Assembly: GCA_964611275.1 (NCBI GenBank)
Contig: CAZSZS010000172.1
Span: 4,235 to 68,234, forward strand
DNA: 64,000 nt
Reading direction: 5' to 3'
Source: WJMT01 sp964611275
GTDB taxonomy: Bacteria > Acidobacteriota > Aminicenantia > Aminicenantales > Aminicenantaceae
The notes under the pieces were generated by a model that had not been told where the DNA came from, made no database searches, and was given only the letters and a program-made list of their open reading frames with translations. Of this stretch, positions 8,887-18,237 are shown piece after piece; within the stretch, counting starts at the first letter, position 1, and every line of letters begins with the position of its first letter. A program made the position numbers and the translations under genes.

Positions 8887-9753
8887 ATGTGGAAAAAGCT
8901 ATATGCCCTCGGATTAATGTTAATGCTGGTATTTATTTCTCATAACTGCAAACAGAAAACAACCGTAAAAGGTGTTGACCTTGAAGTGACTTTTTCAGAA
9001 GAGTCATTAACGGACAACCTGGTCACTGATATGACGTTTCTCTGGACCACGGACAGTGAATTTGAGGGGATGAGAAGGGACTATAATGTATTTGTCCATT
9101 TCTGGCATGGGGATAATCTTCTTTTTCAGGCGGATTTTTTTCCTGAAATCCCTACGTCCAAATGGGAACCTGACAAAGAATACAAATTCACCCAAAGGAT
9201 TTATATCCCTGTATTTATAGATGAATTTGATCCTGACTTCAAGGGTGAAGAGACCTTGAAGCTTTCTATCGGTTTTTATTCTCCTTATGACAAGACGGGA
9301 GAATCCGAACAAATGATTCTCGATCGCAAACTGAAAGTGACGCCACCTCCTCTGGATGCTCCCCAAGTCATCTATATGGACGGCTGGTACGGGCTTGAAA
9401 TGAACAGGGACTATCATTTCAAGAATTGGAGATGGACAGCCAAACAAGCCAAATGTATCATTGACAATCCTCATCAGGATGCCCTGCTTATCATAAGGGG
9501 TGAAGTGAATAAGAATGCCATCGAGGATCAGAAAGTGATCTTTATGATCAATGATACCATTCTGGACGAATTCGTTCCCGAACAAGCTGTGTTTGAAAAG
9601 ACATATACCATTAACAAAGAGAAACTTGGTGAAGATGATGATTTTTATTTAACCATAGCTACGGATAAGACCTTTATTCCTTCAGAAATGTCCCCAGAAT
9701 CTACAGATGAGAGGGAACTGGGAGTGAAGATCTCTTTTATCTATTTCAGATAA
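8887..9753 (+). CDS. Exported protein of unknown function
   Basis: 288 residues. I do not recognise the family. The first ~20 residues form a signal peptide (Lys, Lys, then a Leu/Met-rich core); a Cys at residue 21 (ISHNC) could be a lipidation site, but the residues before it do not fit the usual lipobox. The remainder has no further membrane segment, is rich in Asp, Glu and aromatic residues and looks like beta-sandwich protein, with the segment NWRWTAKQAKCIIDNP near residue 180. Start chosen by a good ribosome site (AGAGGAGG, 7 bases upstream) and a strong promoter. Its 3' end overlaps the convergent comEC end by 13 bp. Confidence 0.7.
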   Translation: MWKKLYALGLMLMLVFISHNCKQKTTVKGVDLEVTFSEESLTDNLVTDMTFLWTTDSEFEGMRRDYNVFVHFWHGDNLLFQADFFPEIPTSKWEPDKEYKFTQRIYIPVFIDEFDPDFKGEETLKLSIGFYSPYDKTGESEQMILDRKLKVTPPPLDAPQVIYMDGWYGLEMNRDYHFKNWRWTAKQAKCIIDNPHQDALLIIRGEVNKNAIEDQKVIFMINDTILDEFVPEQAVFEKTYTINKEKLGEDDDFYLTIATDKTFIPSEMSPESTDERELGVKISFIYFR

Positions 9754-12143
9754 TCTGTTTTTCTGTTTTTAACAGCTGTACGGGCGGAGATGTTTTCTCC
9801 ATCAGAAACAATCTCTACAGCTCCATGTAGGTCTGTCCTGTAGATTTCAGAGCCTGTTTTTTCATATCGGCGGATGACATCCCTGTCCGGAAGCCCATAG
9901 AGGTTATTTTTGCCCACTGAGATCACAACGATCTCCGGAGAGACAGCCTTAATGAAACTCTCCGTACTGGAGGAATCGCTCCCGTGATGGGGGCATTTCA
10001 GCACCTGGCATTCGATGTCATGGTAATAAGACAAAATCTCCTGCTCCGCCTGGTATTCAGCATCTCCTGTCAGAAGAAATGACGTTTCACGGAAAGTGAT
10101 CATCATGACCAGTGACTGGTTGTTATGGACCGAAGCAGGCGGGCGCTCCGGTTTTTCGGGATGGAGTATTTTTACGTTTGCTTTTCCGATCTGGAAAGAG
10201 GCGCCCCTGTACAATTCTTTTTTTTTGGTCTTTGGACTCAGGTTGTTCTTAAATGTCCGGTAAGCCGTCTCTGCTGCGGGAGATAATGATTCCCAGAATT
10301 CTATGATTCTGAAGTTTTCAACAACAGAGAACAGGCCGTAGAGATGGTCGGGATGGGAATGAGTCAGAACCAGATAATCTATTTTTTTAATTCCTTTGTC
10401 CCAGAGGACAGGAGATACGACCCTTTCACCGATGTCAAAGTCTCCGTAAGCAGAGCCTCCGCCGTCGACAAGCATCTTTTTGTTGCCGGGGAATTCGATC
10501 AGAATGGAATCTCCGTTTCCCACATCAATAACAGTCATCCTCAGGTGTTTCGATTTTGTGGGAAACGGATGAGTGATAAGCATGATGAAAAAAACAAAAA
10601 ACAGAACAGATGTCAGAATTTTCTGTCTTTTTATTTTTTTGGGAGCGAGAAAAGCAAGAAGGAAAAAATAATATCCGCAGACGATCAAGGTATGGGGAGT
10701 GGGTATTCTGTATGACAGAAAATCTAAGGTGGAAGCAAAGTCGGAGATACTTATGAGAGCAGTGATCAACAGATCAAGGAGTCTGACCGGAAACCGGGCA
10801 ATACCCGCACTTATAAAGGCAATGGGGACAAAGAGATATCCTGAGGCCATGATGAGGGATATGAGAGGAAGCGCTATAAGGTTGAGGATGAGCGGGGTAA
10901 AGGCAATCCGGTTGAAGGCGGATGCGGTGATGGGAATTATTCCCAATTGTGCTGTGAATGAGAGAACCAGAATATCACTTATATTCAAGGGCAGTTTGGG
11001 TAGATGCCTGATTATCACGGGAAAGAAGAGAACAATGGATAAGGTGGCGGCAAAAGTCATCTGAAACCCCAGCGAAAAGAGATGGAACGGATTGAACAGG
11101 AGCAGGATAAACGCGCTCAATGATAATGTGTTTAAAAGATTCGTATCCTTCCATATCAGCTTTCCTATGAGAAAGATTATGGTCATGAGTGTGGCGCGTA
11201 TTATAGACGGGCGGCCCTCCACAAGCATGGCATAGAAAACAAGAATGAAAATAAGAACGATGTAAGATGTCCTCTCAGGCACTTTCAGGACCTTAAGAAA
11301 AGAAAATATAAGGAAAGAAATGATGGCTATATGAGCTCCGGATATGGCGAAAAGATGATACAGGCCTGAATCCTGAAGCGACCGGGTGATAGACCCGCTC
11401 ATTCTGCCTCTCTCCCCTAGAAGCAGAGCTTCCACAACCGCTCCGGAAGGAGAGATATCGCCTTGATTTTCGCCTGGGAAGAATTCTTCGATTTTTTTTT
11501 GCAGTATCTGACGGAGTCGCGAAAGAGCGCGAAAGGGAGAGATGCTATTGCCCGTAGCCGTTTTTTTGACAAGCAAAGGGGATTTTGCAAAACCTGTTTT
11601 GTGTATTTTTCTGAATTTGAGAAATATATTTGACCGGGGATACCCGAAGTTTCTGAATACGGGGGAGGCGGATAACTTTGCAGAGATTTCGACCTTATCA
11701 CGGACCAGTAGCTTATGGAGAGCATCAGAATGTTGACCTTTAGGCACAGAAATTCTTATGTTCCCTTTTATTTTTTCTGTTTTGTTTCGGTAGGAGATTT
11801 CTTTTGTTTTTATATAGAGATAGGCCCTGTCTGTGGAAAAAGAGGGGGATTTATACAGTGTCCCCTCAATGTCTACATATGATTCTTCCTCAAAAGAGCA
11901 CAGAGGGTTTTTTTCGTATGTATTGTCTGACTGAGTATACAGGGATGCGCCCAGGAGAAATGTGCTGATAATCAACAAAGTAAATGCGGATTTGTTTTTT
12001 CTTAAAGAGATCAAGTGGATCCAGGCTGACAAAAGGCTTATGAACAGCAGTATGAGCAGCATTGAAAGAGGGATGCCGCACAGTGATGAAAAAAATATTC
12101 CTGATGCGAAAGACAGGGCGATAAAGAGGAAAGGAAAGGCCAT
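9741..12143 (-). CDS. comEC: ComEC/Rec2-family DNA uptake channel with metallo-beta-lactamase domain
   Basis: 800 residues, full length. Order: N-terminal membrane segments and an OB-like periplasmic region, a central multi-helix competence domain (about 225-500, with LLGERGRMSGS and the ISGAHIAI motif), then a C-terminal metallo-beta-lactamase domain (about 535-780) that keeps DVGNGDSILIEFP, the DGGG turn and the metal motif THSHPDH. The family moves single-stranded DNA across the inner membrane during transformation. No other competence gene is in the window. Its start overlaps the stop of the amidohydrolase gene upstream by one base. Confidence 0.92.
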   Translation of the reverse strand: MAFPFLFIALSFASGIFFSSLCGIPLSMLLILLFISLLSAWIHLISLRKNKSAFTLLIISTFLLGASLYTQSDNTYEKNPLCSFEEESYVDIEGTLYKSPSFSTDRAYLYIKTKEISYRNKTEKIKGNIRISVPKGQHSDALHKLLVRDKVEISAKLSASPVFRNFGYPRSNIFLKFRKIHKTGFAKSPLLVKKTATGNSISPFRALSRLRQILQKKIEEFFPGENQGDISPSGAVVEALLLGERGRMSGSITRSLQDSGLYHLFAISGAHIAIISFLIFSFLKVLKVPERTSYIVLIFILVFYAMLVEGRPSIIRATLMTIIFLIGKLIWKDTNLLNTLSLSAFILLLFNPFHLFSLGFQMTFAATLSIVLFFPVIIRHLPKLPLNISDILVLSFTAQLGIIPITASAFNRIAFTPLILNLIALPLISLIMASGYLFVPIAFISAGIARFPVRLLDLLITALISISDFASTLDFLSYRIPTPHTLIVCGYYFFLLAFLAPKKIKRQKILTSVLFFVFFIMLITHPFPTKSKHLRMTVIDVGNGDSILIEFPGNKKMLVDGGGSAYGDFDIGERVVSPVLWDKGIKKIDYLVLTHSHPDHLYGLFSVVENFRIIEFWESLSPAAETAYRTFKNNLSPKTKKKELYRGASFQIGKANVKILHPEKPERPPASVHNNQSLVMMITFRETSFLLTGDAEYQAEQEILSYYHDIECQVLKCPHHGSDSSSTESFIKAVSPEIVVISVGKNNLYGLPDRDVIRRYEKTGSEIYRTDLHGAVEIVSDGENISARTAVKNRKTDYLK

Positions 12144-13450
12144 TACTCGTTTTCGTTTTCAAATTGCGCTTGATGGTCAAGGCAGTCTAAAAGAAGGTGG
12201 CACAGGACTTTTATCCCTACGGGAATACAGTTTTCATCGGGATTGAATTGGGAGCTGTGGAGAGGGTGAATCGAATCTTCCCACGCGGGTTTTACACCTA
12301 GAAGAAAGTAGAAACCAGGAAGCCTTTCGGAATATTCAGAAAAATCTTCTGCGACCATCTGAGGAGCAAAGGAACGGACATTGTTTTGTCCAACAGCATC
12401 AACCAGAGAAGGCCTGAGAATAGCCGTAAGGTCAGGATGGTTGTAGAGGGGAGATGTGCCCCTGTTATAGATATAGGAATAAGAAGCTCCAAAAGGTTGG
12501 GTATTGCTGACCGCTATCCTTTCTATCAGTTGCTTTATTTTTTCTTGCGTGTCACGGTTTAATGTCCTTACGGTTCCTTCCATGGTCACTTCATCGGCAA
12601 TGATATTGGACCGGGAACCTCCTGATATTTTCCCTATGGTCACAACAGCGGGATTAACCGGGTCAACGGTCCTGCTTATCATGGAATAAATAGAGACCAC
12701 TACTTGAGAAGCTATATATACGGCATCGATCCCTTTATGCGGCCGTGCTCCATGGGAGCTTTTTCCATTGATGGTGATCTTAAAAGTATCTGAACCCGCA
12801 AATATAGTGCCCGGGGAAATGAGAACTTCGCCTGTTTCTGCCTCCGGCCACACATGCATTCCGATGATGGCTCTTACCGGAGGATTTTTCAGCACACCTT
12901 GTTTTATCATCAAAGAAGCTCCGCCTTCTTCTTCGGGCGGGGCCCCTTCCTCAGCCGGCTGGAAAATGAATTTGATGTTCCCTTTGACCATGTCCTTCAT
13001 CTCGTTCAACACAATGGCTGCGCCGAGTGCCATAGAGGTATGGATGTCATGACCGCATGCGTGCATGACACCCGTATTCAGTGATGCATACGCAAGTCCT
13101 GTCTGTTCTTCAATAGGGAGGGCGTCCATGTCAGCACGCACACCTATGGTGATGCCCTCATGTTTGCCCCTCAGCAGACCGACCACCCCGGTTTTTGCTA
13201 TTTCTGACCTGACTTCCATATCGAGGGAAAGAAGTTTTGAAGACACGAGTTTTGAAGTCTCAAACTCTCTATTGCTTAACTCCGGATTCATATGAATGAA
13301 TCTTCTTATATCTATGATGTCTTGTTTGTGTTTTTCAATGAGATTGGCAATCCGCAGCGCAGTCGCTTTATCCACGGAAATTGCCGGAGAAGAAAAGAAC
13401 AGAAAAACAAATATGACTGCGAGACCTTTCCTCCATCCGAAACGGGGCAT
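12143..13450 (-). CDS. Exported M20-family amidohydrolase/peptidase
   Basis: 435 residues with an N-terminal signal peptide (positively charged start, then VIFVFLFFSSPAISV). The mature part is an M20D metallo-amidohydrolase of the hippurate/IAA-amino-acid hydrolase type: GVRADMDALPI, the metal motif MHACGHDIHTSMALGAA, the catalytic QPAEEG and the closing HSSQFNPDE. Such enzymes cleave N-acyl amino acids or small peptides to a carboxylate and an amine; the signal peptide places it outside the inner membrane. It abuts comEC. The substrate cannot be inferred. Confidence 0.88.
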   Translation of the reverse strand: MPRFGWRKGLAVIFVFLFFSSPAISVDKATALRIANLIEKHKQDIIDIRRFIHMNPELSNREFETSKLVSSKLLSLDMEVRSEIAKTGVVGLLRGKHEGITIGVRADMDALPIEEQTGLAYASLNTGVMHACGHDIHTSMALGAAIVLNEMKDMVKGNIKFIFQPAEEGAPPEEEGGASLMIKQGVLKNPPVRAIIGMHVWPEAETGEVLISPGTIFAGSDTFKITINGKSSHGARPHKGIDAVYIASQVVVSIYSMISRTVDPVNPAVVTIGKISGGSRSNIIADEVTMEGTVRTLNRDTQEKIKQLIERIAVSNTQPFGASYSYIYNRGTSPLYNHPDLTAILRPSLVDAVGQNNVRSFAPQMVAEDFSEYSERLPGFYFLLGVKPAWEDSIHPLHSSQFNPDENCIPVGIKVLCHLLLDCLDHQAQFENENE

Positions 13451-13514
13451 ATTGTTAGTTTAAAATCACCTCTTTCTCTTGTCAATGAAAGATAACAGGA
13501 TTTTTTGTTTTAAA

Positions 13515-15116
13515 TTAAAAAATCAGATTTTCTCTGTATGTTCCATAGGTCTCTTTGAGTACGGATGTGATCTCTCCGAGAGTGGCCATATCTTTGACAC
13601 AGTCATATATATAGGGCATTAGATTTTTATCAGATTGACAGGCTTGTCTTAAGGACCTCAGACTAGAGCTCAGTCTTTTCTCCGATCTCAGTCTTTTGAC
13701 CTGTTTGAGCTGTTTTATCTGGTTTTCTTCTGTTTCTTTGGGAGGGTGATAGATTTCAAACGGCGGCCTGTTTTCCTCAGTAACAAACGTATTGATTCCG
13801 ATTACTTCTTTTTGATGGGTCTCAAGCTGTTTCTGGTATGTGTAGGCGCTTTCCTGAATTTCTTTTTGGATGAAACCCTGTTCGATAGCTGTGAGCATAC
13901 CTCCCATATCCTCGATTTTTTTGAGATACCTATTGACTTCCTCTTCGATTCGATCTGTGAGGTTTTCGATCAGGTAGGAACCGCCTACAGGATCAACCAC
14001 ATCAGGCACACCGGTTTCATGCGCTATGATCTGCTGGGTTCTGAGAGCGATTCTTACCGATTCTTCAGTGGGAAGCGCCAGGGCCTCGTCTCTTGAATTC
14101 GTATGCAGGGATTGGGTTCCGCCCAGTATGGAAGAGAGCGCCTGAAGGGTGACTCTTACGACGTTGTTTTCCGGTTCCTGGGCAGTAAGAGTGGCGCCGC
14201 TGGTTTGGGTGTGGAACCTGAATTTCCAGGATTTTGGGTTTTTGGCCTTGAATCTGTCCCTCATTATATCGGCCCAGATGCGCCTGGCAGCGCGGAATTT
14301 TGCGATTTCTTCAAAGAAGTTATTGTGAGCGGCCAGGAAAAAAGAAAGCCGGGGGGCGAATGTATCGGCGTCCAGCCCGGACTCAAGAGCTGCCTGGACA
14401 TAGGTTATGGCATTTGCAAGAGTAAAAGCCAGTTCCTGTACGGCTGTGGCGCCGGCTTCTCTTATATGATAGCCGCTTATGCTCATGGTATTCCAGCGTG
14501 GCATTTGGTTATGACAGAAACTGATTATGTTATTGATGATCTTCATGGAAGAACGGGGAGGGAATATGTAAGTCCCCCTTGCGACGAACTCTTTAAGGAT
14601 ATCGTTCTGTATGGTTCCGGTGAGCTGTTGACCGGAGATGCCTTTTGATTCCGCCACAGCCAAGTACATTGCCAGAATCACAGCAGCGGTTGCGTTTATG
14701 GTCATGGATACAGATACTTTTTGGAGAGGAATTTGTTCAAAAAGTATCTTCATATCCTGAATGGAATCAATGGCGACTCCGACTTTTCCGACTTCTCCGC
14801 AGGATTGAGGATGGTCTGAATCCAGACCTAACTGGGTGGGGAGGTCAAAGGCCACGCTTAATCCGCTCTGGCCTTTTGAGAGCAGGTATCGATACCTTTT
14901 GTTTGATTCTCGAGCTGTGCCGAAACCGGCATATTGCCGCATTGTCCACAGCTTTCCCCTATACATATTTGAATACACACCTCTGGTAAAAGGATATTTT
15001 CCGGAATCCCCCAGATTTTGTATGAAATCAGGTGATTGGATATCCTGTTCTGTGTAGATGCGCTTCAGTTCAATAGATGAGGAAGTGGTGTGTTTTTTTT
15101 CTTTATCTTTCACCAT
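13515..15116 (-). CDS. Methylmalonyl-CoA mutase, large (catalytic) subunit only
   Basis: About 533 residues from the ATG at 15116; an in-frame TTG two codons earlier overlaps the enolase stop and is an alternative start. The enzyme interconverts succinyl-CoA and (R)-methylmalonyl-CoA. Seen: YPFTRGVYSNMYRGKLWTMR, FDLPTQLGLDSDHP, the ISGYHIREAGAT loop, and TQSLHTNSRDEALALPTE. The C-terminal B12-binding domain with its DxHxxG motif is absent, so a separate small subunit must be encoded elsewhere, as in other lineages with a split mutase. No epimerase or MeaB-like chaperone lies beside it. The upstream gene is enolase, with which it is translationally close. Confidence 0.9.
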   Translation of the reverse strand: MVKDKEKKHTTSSSIELKRIYTEQDIQSPDFIQNLGDSGKYPFTRGVYSNMYRGKLWTMRQYAGFGTARESNKRYRYLLSKGQSGLSVAFDLPTQLGLDSDHPQSCGEVGKVGVAIDSIQDMKILFEQIPLQKVSVSMTINATAAVILAMYLAVAESKGISGQQLTGTIQNDILKEFVARGTYIFPPRSSMKIINNIISFCHNQMPRWNTMSISGYHIREAGATAVQELAFTLANAITYVQAALESGLDADTFAPRLSFFLAAHNNFFEEIAKFRAARRIWADIMRDRFKAKNPKSWKFRFHTQTSGATLTAQEPENNVVRVTLQALSSILGGTQSLHTNSRDEALALPTEESVRIALRTQQIIAHETGVPDVVDPVGGSYLIENLTDRIEEEVNRYLKKIEDMGGMLTAIEQGFIQKEIQESAYTYQKQLETHQKEVIGINTFVTEENRPPFEIYHPPKETEENQIKQLKQVKRLRSEKRLSSSLRSLRQACQSDKNLMPYIYDCVKDMATLGEITSVLKETYGTYRENLIF

Positions 15117-15118
15117 AC

Positions 15119-16414
15119 TCAAAAAGTGTATTTTGAAAAAGCTTCTTTGCCTGTATAGAGACCCTTTTGACCGAGGATGTCTTCGATTTCCATAAGTCTG
15201 TTGTATTTGGCGGTCCGTTCTCCCCTGCTTACAGAACCTGTTTTTATTTGTCCTGTATTGAGGGCAACACTTAGGTCAGCGATAAACGTATCCGAGGTTT
15301 CTCCAGAGCGGTGTGATATGACACAGGAATAGCCGTTTTTCTGGGCGTATTTAACCGTATCAATGGTCTCTGTGAGCGTTCCGATCTGGTTTAATTTGAT
15401 CAGTATTGAATTTCCTATTCCTTTTTTTATTCCCTGTTTCAGTAGGCTCAAATTTGTCACAAAGATGTCATCGCCCACCAGTTGGATCTTTGTGCCAAAC
15501 TCCCGGCTCATTTTCTCCCAACCTGACCAATCATCTTCCGCAAATCCATCCTCAATGGATATAATGGGATAATTATTTATGATATCCCTGTAAAAGTCGT
15601 TCATTGCCTGGGCATCTTTTTTTGAGCCGTCTGATTTTTTAAACACATAGTGACCGTCCTCATAAAATTCTGATGCCGCCACATCAAGCGCCATGAAAAT
15701 ATCATTTCCCGGTTTGTAACCGGCGCTTTGTATGCTTTCAAATATCAATTCCAGGGCCTCTTCATTTGATTTAAGGTTAGGGGCAAAACCTCCTTCGTCC
15801 CCCACAGAAGTGCTGTAGCCGTTCTTTTTGAGATTGTTTTTCAGATTATGGAAGACTTCTGCAGACATTCTGATCGCTTCGGCGAAATTAGGACAGTTTA
15901 TGGGAGCGATCATGAATTCCTGGATATCCACATTATTGTCTGAGTGGGAGCCTCCATTGAGTATGTTAATAAGAGGAACGGGAAGTTGATAGCTTTTTCT
16001 TTTTTCCAGATACTCGAAGAGTTCAAGGCCCAGCGCCCTGGCCGATGCGTCAGCTGCAGCCATAGACACAGAGAGTATGGCATTGGCTCCCAGATTCTTT
16101 TTAGCAGGAGTCCCGTCCAGCTCTATAAGAATCCTGTCTATTTTTTCCTGCTCTGCAGCATCGAGCCCTATGATTTGCGGTGCGATGATTTTATCCACAT
16201 TGGCGACAGCCTTTAATACGCCTTTTTTTAAGTATCTTTTTGGGTCACTGTCTCTGAGTTCCAGGGCTTCGCGTTTTCCTGTGGAGGCTCCTGAAGGGAC
16301 AGAAGCCTTTCCTGATATGCCTGATTCAAGGATCACTTTAGTGCTGACCGTAGGGTTCCCCCTGGAATCCAGTATCTCCCTTGATTTGATTTCTTTTATG
16401 GTTGTTTCTGACAT
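15119..16414 (-). CDS. eno: Enolase
   Basis: 431 residues, standard length. Converts 2-phosphoglycerate to PEP in glycolysis and the reverse. Key landmarks: the opening SREILDSRGNPTV, the mobile-loop SGASTG, DEGGFAPN, the metal ligands in IEDGFAEDDW and GDDIFVTN, and the signature SHRSGETSDTFIADLSVA. A ribosome site (AAGGGATT) lies just upstream. It is the first gene of the eno-mutase pair. Confidence 0.97.
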   Translation of the reverse strand: MSETTIKEIKSREILDSRGNPTVSTKVILESGISGKASVPSGASTGKREALELRDSDPKRYLKKGVLKAVANVDKIIAPQIIGLDAAEQEKIDRILIELDGTPAKKNLGANAILSVSMAAADASARALGLELFEYLEKRKSYQLPVPLINILNGGSHSDNNVDIQEFMIAPINCPNFAEAIRMSAEVFHNLKNNLKKNGYSTSVGDEGGFAPNLKSNEEALELIFESIQSAGYKPGNDIFMALDVAASEFYEDGHYVFKKSDGSKKDAQAMNDFYRDIINNYPIISIEDGFAEDDWSGWEKMSREFGTKIQLVGDDIFVTNLSLLKQGIKKGIGNSILIKLNQIGTLTETIDTVKYAQKNGYSCVISHRSGETSDTFIADLSVALNTGQIKTGSVSRGERTAKYNRLMEIEDILGQKGLYTGKEAFSKYTF

Positions 16415-16489
16415 ATATGAATCCCTTTTTATAGAATTTTTATATGTATGAAAAAATGATATGCGAGATTATCGGTTGAGTTGAGCCGT

Positions 16490-16813
16490 CTACTTTTCTC
16501 CTTTGGTCTCTTCAGCCATTTCTTCGGATTTCTTGCTTATTTCTTTCTTTTTTTTGTCAACAAATTCTTTGATGGCTTCTATTCCGTCTTTTGACTTTGA
16601 TTTTGCTTTTTGAATACCTTTCTCAGCTTCCTTGCTGAATTTATCGTATTTTTCTCTGGCTATTTCTCCGGTTCGTTCAGCCTGCTCCCTAATTTTCTTT
16701 CTTGTCTCTTTGCCCTCAGCAGGAGCAAACAGAACTCCTAATATGAATCCTGTAGCTGTTCCCAGTAAAAAAGACAAAGTGATTTCAACAGCGCTTGAGC
16801 TTTTATTTTCCAT
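16490..16813 (-). CDS. YtxH-domain membrane protein
   Basis: 107 residues. One N-terminal hydrophobic segment with small residues (LGTATGFILGVLFAP) followed by a Lys/Glu-rich amphipathic tail is the YtxH domain pattern of general-stress and envelope proteins of unclear role. The start is fixed by a strong ribosome site (AAGGAGGGA). It overlaps the upstream ytxG-like gene by 11 bp, the same order as the ytxG-ytxH pair of Bacillus. Confidence 0.8.
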   Translation of the reverse strand: MENKSSSAVEITLSFLLGTATGFILGVLFAPAEGKETRKKIREQAERTGEIAREKYDKFSKEAEKGIQKAKSKSKDGIEAIKEFVDKKKKEISKKSEEMAEETKGEK

Positions 16814-17177
16814 TCTTTCCCTCCTTTTTCTTTCTTTTTAACTGCCTCCAACCAAACCTTATAAGGGGATAGATGAGTGGCCAGTATTTTGAGCCGGGCC
16901 TGATTACCTTAGTTGTCATAAACCAGGCAGCTTCTGACAGACCTACAGCTGTTTTTTTTGTCGCATCAAGGACGTCTTGCAGGTCATCGACTTGAGAGTT
17001 TATTTTAAGGCTGGTGTCATTCAAATTTTTTGCGAGTGAGCGGATCTCCAGCATTGTCAGAGTCGTTTATTTAGCTGTTTTACGTAGGTGCATGTGGAAG
17101 ATTAAAAAAAATGTTAAAGCAACGACCGCAGCAAAAGTCAAGACTAAAAATAAAAATTGGTTTAAGGTCAGCGACAT
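16803..17177 (-). pseudogene. YtxG/DUF948-like protein interrupted by an in-frame TAA
   Basis: Read from ATG 17177, the frame gives an N-terminal membrane segment (about residues 8-27) and a short charged stretch ending HLRKTAK, then a TAA at 17069-17067, then continues in the same frame through an 83-residue segment (ATG at 17054) to the stop at 16803. Together the two parts make a 124-residue protein with the DUF948 layout: one membrane helix, a helical heptad region and a basic tail. The 83-residue part alone has no membrane anchor. Pairing with ytxH supports the identity. Either this is a nonsense mutation, a sequencing or assembly error, or the second part is translated alone. Confidence 0.6.
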
Positions 17178-17282
17178 TTTATTAAAGATAAAATAAAAAA
17201 AGTCCTTTGTCAATCAAACCAGGATGATTCATTAGATAGAAAAATATGAACAGAGAGGTTATAATCTTGTGGTAACGGAAAA

Positions 17283-17861
17283 ATGGATTACTACTTCGTA
17301 AAGGATTATAAGAAAGACTACAGATTCTTTTCATCCCAGCCTTTTCATGAAATAGAGGTAAATTTCACAAAACTTAGGAAAAGGTGGGAAGAAGCCAAAA
17401 GAAGGCTTATGCTTCTTCCTCAAAGGATATTAAGCCAGGAGCAGGCTTTTGAGAGGGCTGTGAACTTAAAAGAATTCAGAATCAAAATACACTACCCGGG
17501 AAGCAAAGAAAAGAGCCGAATCAAAAAAAAGTTTACATTTTTTCTTCTTAAACAAAGGTCAAAACACATTTTGTTTCTCATCATTGAGGCTCTTCTTCTT
17601 CCCGTCAGTGGCCTTATGGCCTTTCTTCCAGGTCCGAACATCTTTTTTTATGTTCTTGCCTTGATCATGTACACTCAATGGAAAGCCCTTAGAGGAATAA
17701 AGGTTCTCATCAAGAAAGACCACGAATTTATTGATTCTCCTTTGCTTGAGGAGTGGGAGGCTGCTGTCGAATCCGGGAAGCCGGAAGAGATGCAGGCTGC
17801 TATAAAGAAGATAAATAATGAGCTTTGTATAGATAAAATTCAAAAAATCCTGTACAAATAG
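17283..17861 (+). CDS. Small membrane protein, possibly related to the K+/H+ exchange-associated (Mit_KHE1) family
   Basis: 192 residues. A basic, charged N-terminal half (1-95) precedes one strongly hydrophobic region, about residues 98-133, that contains LPVSGLMAFLPGPNIFFYVLA and could form a hairpin, then an acidic C-terminal helix region. The GPNIFFY...W.AL wording recalls the mitochondrial K+-H+ exchange-related family, but I am not sure of this. It stands alone between the ytx pair and a repeat element. No clear ribosome site lies in front of the ATG. Confidence 0.6.
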   Translation: MDYYFVKDYKKDYRFFSSQPFHEIEVNFTKLRKRWEEAKRRLMLLPQRILSQEQAFERAVNLKEFRIKIHYPGSKEKSRIKKKFTFFLLKQRSKHILFLIIEALLLPVSGLMAFLPGPNIFFYVLALIMYTQWKALRGIKVLIKKDHEFIDSPLLEEWEAAVESGKPEEMQAAIKKINNELCIDKIQKILYK

Positions 17862-17954
17862 AAAGAAAACATATAAACAACAGCTGAGAATGTTCTTTGG
17901 GCCCTAATTCTTGACTTTTTAGGGGTATGCACCTAATATTTATGATTGTATTTC

Positions 17955-18158
17955 TAACCTGAACTATTCATAAAAAAATGGCGATGAACATTTTTTTGTT
18001 TTGATTTTACTTTCATTTTAATCGCCATTTTTTTACCATATAGGCAAGCCGATCTCACTGCATCTGCTTCGTTACAGGATACTCGCGGTGAAGGACCACA
18101 GCTCCGCACCCTGTGCCTCGCATCTGCAGCAACCTCGACTTGTGAATAGGTCAGGCTA
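17955..18158. mobile_element. MITE-like element, copy 1 (204 bp)
   Basis: Bounded by 18-bp imperfect terminal inverted repeats: TAACCTGAACTATTCATA at 17955 and, on the opposite strand at 18158, TAGCCTGACCTATTCACA (15 of 18 match). Inside the left end is a perfect 14-bp inverted repeat (17972-17985 with 18021-18034). The right half (about 18044-18140) carries a conserved module including CTCGCGGTGAAGGACCACAG that recurs at 45564-45583. No protein is credible in it. It occupies most of the 376-bp gap before leuS; the rest of that gap (18159-18237) holds only a short inverted repeat (CTGGAG with CTCCAG). Confidence 0.7.
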
Positions 18159-18237
18159 AGTGAGTCTGGAGTTCGAGAGCGAAAGCTCCAGTTTCTCTTC
18201 CTCAGCTTGCAGGAACGGATGAGTTCAGGATAAGAAC

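Noticed and set aside
17955..18158. Integron attC site
   Set aside because: The ends show TAACC... and ...GGCTA rather than RYYYAAC at the left with GTTRRRY at the right, and there is no integrase or cassette array.
18040..18237. Possible T-box leader before leuS
   Set aside because: An AGGGTG-like string is present only on the minus strand, as part of the repeat module, and there is no specifier stem or AGGGTGG..ACCGCG antiterminator on the plus strand.
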